Source: Candidatus Sumerlaeota bacterium (GTDB lineage Bacteria; Sumerlaeota; Sumerlaeia; UBA8349). Taken from it: a stretch of 5,431 bases of DNA. The notes beneath the pieces were generated by a model that saw only the letters and a program-made list of their open reading frames with translations, made no database searches and had not been told where the DNA came from. Below, piece after piece: positions 1 through 4,622 of this stretch. The first letter of the stretch is position 1. Every line of letters begins with the position of its first letter. A program made the position numbers and the translations under genes. Where the stretch lies: positions 1-5,431 of the forward strand of contig DNPO01000316.1 in NCBI GenBank assembly GCA_003501375.1. The letters are read 5' to 3'.

Positions 1-260
1 ATGTAGGTGCCGGCAAAGATAAATTCAGAATCTTTACCCCGGAATTTTGAAAAAGCAGATTCGCCATCCTTCTCAATCATCGTGCATGCCTTAGTCACCT
101 TCTCAACAATCATAGCGGCAGTTGGCTTGGTTGATGCAGTTTCTTTGCACTTCGCCACACTTTCCTCTGTTAACTGATCGATTGTCTTCTCCTGAGCAAA
201 TGCGCACAGCGACAGAAAAAATGCAAAAATCATGCATCCAGCAATCAGCATCCGTTTCAT
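1..260 (-). CDS. Secreted single-Cache-domain protein, C-terminus cut by the window edge
   Basis: The 86 visible residues read from an ATG at 260-258 towards base 1, and the frame stays open at the edge. Residues 1-22 form a signal peptide: K2 and R3, a hydrophobic core, then an AFA end with likely cleavage before Q23. The mature part continues with an acidic helix (about 27-70) and the segment KFRGKDSEFIFAGTY, which matches the conserved strand of periplasmic single Cache domains (sCache_2 type). Such domains bind small ligands outside the inner membrane, either alone or as the sensor part of chemoreceptors and kinases. Whether a transmembrane or signalling part follows lies outside the window, so a stand-alone binding protein and a larger receptor remain possible. 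The start is supported by AAGGAG 8 nt upstream. It lies downstream of the MFS gene on the same strand, with a 169-nt gap that argues for separate transcription. The family call is by recognition, not by search. Confidence 0.72.
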   Translation of the reverse strand, partial: MKRMLIAGCMIFAFFLSLCAFAQEKTIDQLTEESVAKCKETASTKPTAAMIVEKVTKACTMIEKDGESAFSKFRGKDSEFIFAGTY

Positions 261-268
261 GATACTTT

Positions 269-274
269 CTCCTT
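269..274 (-). promoter_or_regulatory. Ribosome binding site of the Cache-domain gene
   Basis: On the minus strand this reads AAGGAG, eight bases before the ATG at 260. It fixes the start of the Cache-domain gene and supports the first of two nearby ATG codons (M1 rather than M4). Confidence 0.65.
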
Positions 275-355
275 GCCTTGATGAGGGTGCGCCGAAAGTT
301 CAGATATATAAAAACCGATGGCGACATAAAACCTACAGGGAAATCCTATAAGGGG

Positions 356-384
356 ATTATATAGCAAAAAAGAATAGCAAAGAA
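356..384 (-). promoter_or_regulatory. Candidate promoter of the Cache-domain gene
   Basis: The minus strand carries a perfect TATAAT (bases 361-356). Seventeen bases upstream lies TTCTTT (384-379), a poor -35 match, in a T-rich stretch that could act as an UP-like element. Transcription would start near base 349 and give a leader of about 90 nt. Only the -10 box is convincing. The very AT-rich context makes a chance match possible. Confidence 0.35.
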
Positions 385-387
385 AGG

Positions 388-420
388 GTTTTTTTACATT
401 TTTTAAGGGTCGAAAAAAAC
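388..420. repeat. AT-rich inverted repeat after the MFS gene
   Basis: GTTTTTTT at 388-395 and AAAAAAAC at 413-420 form a perfect 8-bp inverted repeat around a 17-nt loop. It starts about ten bases past the MFS stop codon. It could help end MFS transcription, but the stem is almost all A:T and no GC-rich hairpin is present, so it is not a standard intrinsic terminator. It may simply be low-complexity sequence. Confidence 0.3.
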
Positions 421-429
421 TTACAAAGT

Positions 430-1644
430 TTAAATATTTTCAGAAACCGCTACAGCCACATTCTCTGGCTGAAGCCCGCCCTTGGGTTCATGCAGTCGCC
501 ATTTTTTGAGAACAACTTGCCATGCGAAAAATGTGATCCCTCCGCTAATAACCGCCAGAAAAGCGATAACGTTGATACGATCCGCCCAATTGAGAGAAAT
601 CAACCACATTCCAGCAGACGCAAACATCATGAAACAAAAGGCAATCAGCGAGGATGCCGCACCCGCATCCCGTGTAACTTGTTCCAAAATCAAGTGATTG
701 CTCGGAGGACGGCAGATACCACAGCAAAAAGAAACCACCCACATGGGTAACGCCAGACTCCACGGACTGTTATGAGAAATCAATGCCATGCCCAATCCAC
801 CAATGCAAATACCTCCCAACCCAATACTCAAAAGACGTGTCGAGGGCATAAAATGTGAAAGACGGGAAAAAGTAAAAGCACCCGCCATCATCGCCACTGC
901 GTTGAAAGCAAAGAAACAGCCAAATTGCTTTTCACTCAGAGAAAAATGCGTAATGTAAATCTCAGATGATCCGGCAATAAAAGCAAAAAACGGCAAGGCG
1001 GTAAGCGCCATCATCACCGTTAGCGATGTATAGCGCCGATTTCCCAACAAGCGCACATATCCCATTGCCACTTGGACTGCGCCACAGTGATTCGCTTCCC
1101 GCAAGGTTTCTGGCATGCGCAAAACTCCCCAAAACGCAACAACGCCCATAGCCATCAAAACAAGAAAAATGCAACGCCAATTAAACAGCGCAAGTATCCA
1201 ACTGCCGATGATAGGTGCGAGCATGGGAGCCAATGCCATACTGACGGCAATGTGCGCCAGCATCTGCTCACGCATGCGTCCCTCGAACAAGTCCTTGCAC
1301 ATCGCCATGGAGAGCGCAGCGGCTGAGGCCGCACCAGCCGCTTGAAAAATACGAGCAATTAACAACATCCAAACACCATTTGCACACGCACAAGCGAGAC
1401 TTGCAATCACATAGACAGCGATGCCGACAAGCAGAGGCCTGCGTCGCCCAAAGCGATCAGAAACCGGACCGTAAACCAGTAAGAAGAAACAAAAGACAAC
1501 GAAAAAGAGTACCAGCGTTAAGTTAACAACAGAGGCCGGTTGATGCCAGAATTCGCTCAACATGGGCAATGCGGGTAAATACATATCGGTGGAAAGGGCC
1601 GGAAAAGCCGTCAATAAGGTAAGCAGGGGTAACATCCGTTTCAT
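430..1644 (-). CDS. MFS multidrug exporter, Bcr/CflA (DHA1) family
   Basis: This is a complete 404-residue inner-membrane protein with about twelve hydrophobic segments, the normal size for the family. It is predicted to export small compounds in exchange for protons. TM1 carries STDMYLPALP (18-27), a hallmark of Bcr/CflA transporters, with D20 inside it. The TM2-TM3 loop holds motif A, GPVSDRFGRRRP (59-70). TM4 has the motif B-like RIFQAAGAA (98-106, R98 and Q101). TM5 holds the antiporter-type motif C variant APMLAPIIGSW (139-149), and MPET (177-180) closes the N-terminal half. E228 lies in or near TM7. The C-terminal tail (about 381-404) is hydrophilic. The ATG at 1644 is preceded by AAGGAG 11 nt upstream; M4 is a less well spaced alternative. 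It is divergent from the SASA-family gene across a 215-bp spacer, so shared regulation is possible. The substrate (drug, sulfonamide/bicyclomycin-like, or a metabolite such as cysteine) cannot be told from sequence. Confidence 0.9.
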   Translation of the reverse strand: MKRMLPLLTLLTAFPALSTDMYLPALPMLSEFWHQPASVVNLTLVLFFVVFCFFLLVYGPVSDRFGRRRPLLVGIAVYVIASLACACANGVWMLLIARIFQAAGAASAAALSMAMCKDLFEGRMREQMLAHIAVSMALAPMLAPIIGSWILALFNWRCIFLVLMAMGVVAFWGVLRMPETLREANHCGAVQVAMGYVRLLGNRRYTSLTVMMALTALPFFAFIAGSSEIYITHFSLSEKQFGCFFAFNAVAMMAGAFTFSRLSHFMPSTRLLSIGLGGICIGGLGMALISHNSPWSLALPMWVVSFCCGICRPPSNHLILEQVTRDAGAASSLIAFCFMMFASAGMWLISLNWADRINVIAFLAVISGGITFFAWQVVLKKWRLHEPKGGLQPENVAVAVSENI

Positions 1645-1655
1645 ATCTCACGCTT

Positions 1656-1661
1656 CTCCTT
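1656..1661 (-). promoter_or_regulatory. Ribosome binding site of the MFS gene
   Basis: AAGGAG on the minus strand, 11 nt before the ATG at 1644. The spacing is slightly long but favours M1 over M4, which would be 20 nt away. Confidence 0.55.
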
Positions 1662-1748
1662 TGGAAGCAAACACACGCATTCATCCTACCACGCAAAAAC
1701 GGTTATCGCCAGAGGGAAAATTATTTCGGAGATTGCTAACGAGAATGC

Positions 1749-1776
1749 TTGATTTTCGCTGAAATGGGCATAAAAT
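1749..1776 (+). promoter_or_regulatory. Candidate sigma70-type promoter for the SASA-hydrolase pair
   Basis: TTGATT (1749-1754) and TAAAAT (1771-1776) are separated by 16 bases and match the -35/-10 consensus at 4/6 and 5/6 positions. Transcription from about 1783 would give a leader of about 77 nt before the ATG at 1860. The site lies in the divergent spacer. No equally good promoter was seen on the minus strand for the MFS gene. Confidence 0.4.
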
Positions 1777-1847
1777 TCAGCCTCAAGCTCGTCACAACGA
1801 AGAGCGACACCCAACGGCTGTGTGCGACTGCACCCACTGACTGGCAC

Positions 1848-1852
1848 AAGGA
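1848..1852 (+). promoter_or_regulatory. Ribosome binding site that sets the SASA start
   Basis: AAGGA lies seven bases before the ATG at 1860. The same frame is open further upstream to a TTG at 1749, but only the 1860 start has this site and places a signal peptide at the N-terminus. Confidence 0.6.
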
Positions 1853-1859
1853 TATTTGT

Positions 1860-3428
1860 ATGGCTTTGTTTAAAGGACTACTTCCGTTGTTGCTTTGCCT
1901 TCTCGGGATGCTTTCGTCTGCCCAGGCAGAAGTTCAACTACCCGCCATTATCTCCAGCAACATGGTGCTGCAACGCGACCAACCGGTCAAAATATGGGGA
2001 ACGGCAAGCCCGGGAGAAAAGATCGCCATTACCATGGGTTCCGACTCCTACGAGGCAGAAACTGCGGCAAACGGCACCTGGTCGGTTACGCTCAAACCCA
2101 TGAAAGCCGGACCAGTTCCCGACATCACAATCAGCGCCAGCAATACCATCCAACTAACCGATCTTCTAGCAGGCGACGTTTGGGTCTGCACGGGGCAGGG
2201 AAACATGGAAATGACGCTGACACGTGCCACCTCTGGCACCTTGGAAACCGCCCCGGATGAAATTGCCACCGCTGATTATCCGCAAATGCGATTTTTCCAG
2301 GTACGTACCTGGAAGGGTCCTGCGCAACAAAACATTCCTCTCGCTGAATGGGCACCCTGTTCGCCCGATACTGCGCCCAGTTTTTCTGCAGCGGCTTACT
2401 TTTTTGGACGTGAATTGCACGAACGCTTGAAAATACCCGTCGGCCTGATTCAAATAGCAAAATCCAACGGCCCTGTTGAATTTTGGACACCACGTTCTGC
2501 CTTTGGGAATACGATTGAAGATGCGAATTCGGCGCTCCACTATTCGAAAGAATATGCCAAACTTAAAAAGCAGTACGACAAGCAATTGGAAAACTGGAAA
2601 AAACGCGCAGAGGACGCCAAGGCAAAACAGCAACCAGTGCCGCCCGCGCCACCCGCACCCCCAACACCCAAGGAATTTATTCCCCAGATCGGGTCTTTGT
2701 TTGAGACTTTTGTCCGGCCCTTGATTCCTTACGGTATCAAAGGTGTGATCTGTTACCAGGGCGAAGGAAATCTGGGGCGCGCTCTGGAGTATGCCAAACT
2801 CATGGAACTCACCATCCAGTCCTGGCGCACGGCATGGGAACAGGGGGATTTTCCCTTCTACCAAGTGCAGTTGCCAAATTTCCGCATCATTCGCCCCAAC
2901 CCCACGGAAAGCGAACTGGCTGAGTTGCGGGAAGCGCAGGTAACCGCTGCCAAGTCGCAACCCAACTGCGAGATTGTTTGCGGCATTATCCCCGGTGAAG
3001 ACCGCGTGCAATCCCAGAACAAGTTGGAAATCGGAAAACGCCTGGCGCTGTCTATTCTGAAAAATACATACGAGAAAAGATTGGTAGATTCTGGTCCTAC
3101 TTTTAAAAGCGTAAAATTTGACGGGCCCAAAGCCATCATTCAATTCGACAATATCGGCAGCGGATTGATGATCCAGGGAGACACATTAAAGGGATTCGCT
3201 ATCGCAGGCCCCAACCATAAGTTTGTCTGGGCAACCGCCACCATACAGCAACGCGACACGGTGGTGCTACAAGCCGATACGGTAGCAACCGCAACGGCTG
3301 TGCGATATGGTTGGGCCGACAACCCGGATGTTTCACTCTATAACAAAGAAGGCCTTCCCGCTCTTCCCTTCCGCACGGATGACTGGCCGGGAACAACCAC
3401 TCCAGTAGCCTCAAGGAAACAACCATGA
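1860..3428 (+). CDS. Exported sialate O-acetylesterase (SASA) family protein lacking the expected catalytic residues
   Basis: This 522-residue protein has a signal peptide at 1-23 (hydrophobic core 7-18, AQA before E24), so it should act in the periplasm or outside the cell. The family removes O-acetyl groups from sialic acid or other glycans using an SGNH-type Ser-His-Asp site. Family landmarks are clear: SNMVLQRDQPV (33-43), GDVWVCTGQGNME (105-117), IPVGLIQ (192-198), PLIPYGIKGVICYQGEGN (287-304), GDFPFYQVQLPNF (329-341), LREAQ (356-360) and a typical end, GWADNP...NKEGLPALPFRTDDWPG (484-511). The nucleophile position of GQSN is Gly114, GESN reads GEGN (G303), SWGG is changed to KSNG (201-204), and the usual D-x-H-P region reads EDRVQSQNK (380-388) with no His. 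Residues 228-256 are lysine-rich and helical, followed by a Pro-rich linker (257-270); similar insertions occur in the family. Its stop overlaps the next gene. The family is confident; esterase activity is doubtful. Confidence 0.88.
   Translation: MALFKGLLPLLLCLLGMLSSAQAEVQLPAIISSNMVLQRDQPVKIWGTASPGEKIAITMGSDSYEAETAANGTWSVTLKPMKAGPVPDITISASNTIQLTDLLAGDVWVCTGQGNMEMTLTRATSGTLETAPDEIATADYPQMRFFQVRTWKGPAQQNIPLAEWAPCSPDTAPSFSAAAYFFGRELHERLKIPVGLIQIAKSNGPVEFWTPRSAFGNTIEDANSALHYSKEYAKLKKQYDKQLENWKKRAEDAKAKQQPVPPAPPAPPTPKEFIPQIGSLFETFVRPLIPYGIKGVICYQGEGNLGRALEYAKLMELTIQSWRTAWEQGDFPFYQVQLPNFRIIRPNPTESELAELREAQVTAAKSQPNCEIVCGIIPGEDRVQSQNKLEIGKRLALSILKNTYEKRLVDSGPTFKSVKFDGPKAIIQFDNIGSGLMIQGDTLKGFAIAGPNHKFVWATATIQQRDTVVLQADTVATATAVRYGWADNPDVSLYNKEGLPALPFRTDDWPGTTTPVASRKQP
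3413..3417 (+). promoter_or_regulatory. Ribosome binding site of the cysteine hydrolase, inside the SASA gene
   Basis: AAGGA lies seven bases before the ATG at 3425 and within the last codons of the SASA-family gene. It is the same site and spacing as for the SASA start. Together with the ATGA stop/start overlap it points to coupled translation. Confidence 0.6.
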
Positions 3429-3973
3429 AACGCGCCCTCATTGTTATTGATGTTCAAAACGTTTATTTCTCCGACAAATTGCGAGTCACCTGGCCCGAGG
3501 ATAGTTTTGTCAATATTCTCTGTGCAATGGATGAGGCAATAGAAAGCAACATTCCCATTATCGTCGTGCAACACTCCAGCGCGGCGGGCCTTTTTGCCAA
3601 AGGAAGTCATGGCTGGGAATTGCATCCTGAAATCGCCAAGCGGCCATACGCTCTGCTGGTAGAAAAAACCTTGCCCGGCAGTTTTACGGGAACGCAACTC
3701 GAATCGTGGCTGCGAGAAAACGAAATTGAACGCGTGGTAATTGCAGGCTATATGACGCAGATGTGTTGCGACACCACCTCGCGCCAGGCCTTCCACCTCG
3801 GTTTTTCGGTAGAGTTTTTATCCGATGCCACCGGCACACTTGCCTTCACCAACGCCGCAGGTTCGGTCAAGGACGAGGAGTTACATCGCGCCATTCTGGT
3901 GACGCAGCAGTTCCGCTTCGCAGAAGTTTTGAACACGAACGACTGGCTCGAACGCATAAAAACAGAAAAATAA
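3425..3973 (+). CDS. Isochorismatase-family cysteine hydrolase
   Basis: This 182-residue protein has no signal peptide and is predicted to be cytoplasmic. It has the usual size and layout of the isochorismatase/nicotinamidase superfamily. The N-terminal strand ALIVIDVQN (4-12) carries catalytic Asp9. VEKTLPGSFTGT (79-90) carries Lys81. AGYMTQMCCDTTSRQA (97-112) carries the nucleophile, most likely Cys104 with Cys105 next to it, just after the conserved cis-peptide region. The triad therefore looks intact. Known members hydrolyse amides, carbamoyl compounds, nicotinamide, or the vinyl ether of isochorismate. The GYMTxMC form fits the broad, poorly assigned cysteine hydrolase group better than EntB or PncA, and the substrate is unknown. 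Its ATG overlaps the SASA stop by four bases (ATGA), with AAGGA seven bases upstream, so the two are probably co-translated. This suggests a shared pathway, although one product is exported and the other is not. Confidence 0.88.
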   Translation: MKRALIVIDVQNVYFSDKLRVTWPEDSFVNILCAMDEAIESNIPIIVVQHSSAAGLFAKGSHGWELHPEIAKRPYALLVEKTLPGSFTGTQLESWLRENEIERVVIAGYMTQMCCDTTSRQAFHLGFSVEFLSDATGTLAFTNAAGSVKDEELHRAILVTQQFRFAEVLNTNDWLERIKTEK

Positions 3974-4017
3974 TCGAAACGTAACATTTCATCAGATTGT
4001 TCTCGTAAATGAGGGAA

Positions 4018-4028
4018 ATTGGCCCAAT
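4018..4028. repeat. Short palindrome in the spacer after the hydrolase
   Basis: ATTGGCCCAAT is a perfect palindrome with 5-bp arms around one base. It lies 45 bases after the hydrolase stop. It could be a protein binding site or part of an end-of-transcript fold; no T-run follows it directly. Confidence 0.3.
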
Positions 4029-4033
4029 GGACA

Positions 4034-4046
4034 GGGGAATTTTCCC
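4034..4046. repeat. Second short palindrome, GGGGAATTTTCCC
   Basis: GGGAA (4035-4039) and TTCCC (4042-4046) flank two bases. The right arm, AATTTTCCC (4038-4046), can also pair with GGGAAATT at 4013-4020 with one bulged T, enclosing a 17-nt loop. This may form a modest hairpin after the hydrolase gene. It lacks the T-tract of a normal intrinsic terminator. Confidence 0.3.
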
Positions 4047-4090
4047 GCATATTTCTTGGCTTTTGCGGTCAACGTAGTGCAACACTCGTT

Positions 4091-4104
4091 TTTTCACTTG
4101 AAAA
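4091..4104. promoter_or_regulatory. Palindrome over the -35 box
   Basis: TTTTCA (4091-4096) and TGAAAA (4099-4104) form 6-bp arms around CT and cover the predicted -35 box. A regulator bound here would block or reposition RNA polymerase. It is AT-rich, so chance is a real alternative. Confidence 0.3.
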
Positions 4105-4126
4105 TAAAGCGTAGTCGATTCAGAAT
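4098..4126 (+). promoter_or_regulatory. Candidate sigma70-type promoter of the EIIA-purB pair
   Basis: TTGAAA (4098-4103) and CAGAAT (4121-4126) are separated by 17 bases and match the consensus at 5/6 and 4/6 positions. Transcription would begin near 4133, about 32 nt before the EIIA ATG, leaving room for its Shine-Dalgarno site. Both boxes lie inside short palindromes (4091-4104 and 4116-4128). Confidence 0.45.
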
Positions 4127-4128
4127 CG
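4116..4128. promoter_or_regulatory. Palindrome over the -10 box, possible operator
   Basis: CGATTC and GAATCG are perfect 6-bp arms around a single A and cover the predicted -10 box. The direct repeat CGTAG (4110-4114 and 4127-4131) brackets it. This layout suits a repressor site; no regulator gene is visible in the window. Confidence 0.35.
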
Positions 4129-4146
4129 TAGCAGGTTTGTCCTCTG

Positions 4147-4153
4147 AAGGAGG
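4147..4153 (+). promoter_or_regulatory. Strong Shine-Dalgarno site of the EIIA gene
   Basis: AAGGAGG, a full match to the anti-Shine-Dalgarno core, lies 11 nt before the ATG at 4165. A second purine-rich stretch, AGGAAAG, lies closer to the start. This is the strongest ribosome binding site in the window and suggests high translation. Confidence 0.6.
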
Positions 4154-4164
4154 AAAGGAAAGAG

Positions 4165-4620
4165 ATGCTTACTATCAAACACATCATCGAAAATGCCGCA
4201 GTCATTGACTTGCAGTCCCAAAACAAAACGGAAGCCCTGAAGGAATTGGTAGACGTTCTGGCCAAGCGCCCGGAAGTTACCGACCCCCAGGAGTTTCTTC
4301 GCTGTATCCTCGAACGCGAACGCGTTATCTCCACCGGTATCGGCATCGGCCTCGCCATGCCACACGTCAAAATCCCCTCGGTAACGGACTTCGTTCTGGC
4401 CATTGGCCGTTCCACCCACGGCATCGATTTCGACGCGCTCGACGGACACCCGGTCCACATCGTTGCCATGATCGGTAGTTCCGAGAAGCAGGCGGGTGAG
4501 TTCCTCAAGGTACTCGCAAAACTCGTTCTGCAACTTAAGGACAAGTCCCTGCGTCGTCAGGTACTGCTCACCCCCGACCCGGAAAAGGTCAAAGAAATCC
4601 TGCTGGAAAATGAGGCGTAA
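4165..4620 (+). CDS. PTS EIIA type-2 domain protein (PtsN/fructose-like), stand-alone
   Basis: This is a 151-residue cytoplasmic protein made of one EIIA type-2 domain (PF00359 family), the usual length of PtsN (EIIA-Ntr). The phospho-acceptor is His67 in the conserved TGIGIGLAMPHVK (57-69); the domain would receive phosphate from an HPr/NPr protein. RCILERERVIS (46-56) before it and the C-terminal stretch from LKDKSLRRQ (123-131) to the end are also typical. No EIIB, EIIC, HPr or EI gene is next to it, so a regulatory role like that of PtsN is more likely than sugar uptake, but this is inference; the window is too small to exclude a transport system elsewhere. The gene follows a strong Shine-Dalgarno site and a candidate promoter. 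Its TAA is only two bases before the purB ATG, so the two are almost certainly one transcript. No transmembrane segment is seen. Confidence 0.9.
   Translation: MLTIKHIIENAAVIDLQSQNKTEALKELVDVLAKRPEVTDPQEFLRCILERERVISTGIGIGLAMPHVKIPSVTDFVLAIGRSTHGIDFDALDGHPVHIVAMIGSSEKQAGEFLKVLAKLVLQLKDKSLRRQVLLTPDPEKVKEILLENEA
4612..4615 (+). promoter_or_regulatory. Ribosome binding site of purB, inside the EIIA gene
   Basis: GAGG lies seven bases before the purB ATG, within the last codons of the EIIA gene. It is a short match, so purB translation may depend partly on ribosomes finishing EIIA. Confidence 0.45.
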
Positions 4621-4622
4621 GC

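Larger units (their letters stand above)
1645..1859. other. Divergent spacer between the MFS gene and the SASA gene
   Basis: The 215 bp separate two outward-facing genes and must hold the MFS promoter and any shared control site. A candidate plus-strand promoter lies at 1749-1776. The leader from 1783 to 1859 contains only a weak 4-bp stem (GTGC-GACT-GCAC, 1822-1833). No convincing minus-strand promoter and no clear large palindrome were found by eye. Confidence 0.5.

Noticed and set aside
234..248. Lipobox-like IAGC at residues 6-9 of the Cache-domain protein
   Set aside because: Cys9 is too close to the N-terminus for a lipoprotein signal. The hydrophobic core continues to an AFA cleavage site at residue 22, which fits signal peptidase I.
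1633..1644. 12-bp identity with 249-260 at the starts of the MFS and Cache genes (both encode MKRM)
   Set aside because: It covers only the first four codons, a common signal-peptide or membrane-protein start. The flanking bases differ, so a duplicated element is not supported.
1749..1859. Upstream extension of the SASA-family gene from a TTG, adding 37 residues
   Set aside because: The added residues are not hydrophobic and would bury the signal peptide. The ATG at 1860 has AAGGA at good spacing, and the TTG coincides with a candidate -35 box.
2166..3143. Long open frame of 325 codons on the minus strand inside the SASA gene
   Set aside because: It is antisense to a clearly conserved protein, shows no recognisable domain, and is rich in Arg, Gly, Phe and Cys in the way of shadow frames.
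1860..3973. Reading the SASA-hydrolase pair and exporter as a sialic acid utilisation locus
   Set aside because: No sialidase, NanA, NanE, NanK or sialic acid transporter is present, and the SASA protein lacks the expected catalytic residues.
4060..4095. Possible terminator ending in the T-run at 4089-4094
   Set aside because: The only stem upstream is TTGC/GCAA with four pairs and a long loop, and the T-run is better explained as part of the palindrome over the -35 box.
4165..4620. Assignment of the EIIA protein as part of a fructose or mannitol uptake system
   Set aside because: No EIIB, EIIC, HPr or sugar kinase gene is adjacent, and the protein is a single domain of PtsN length.
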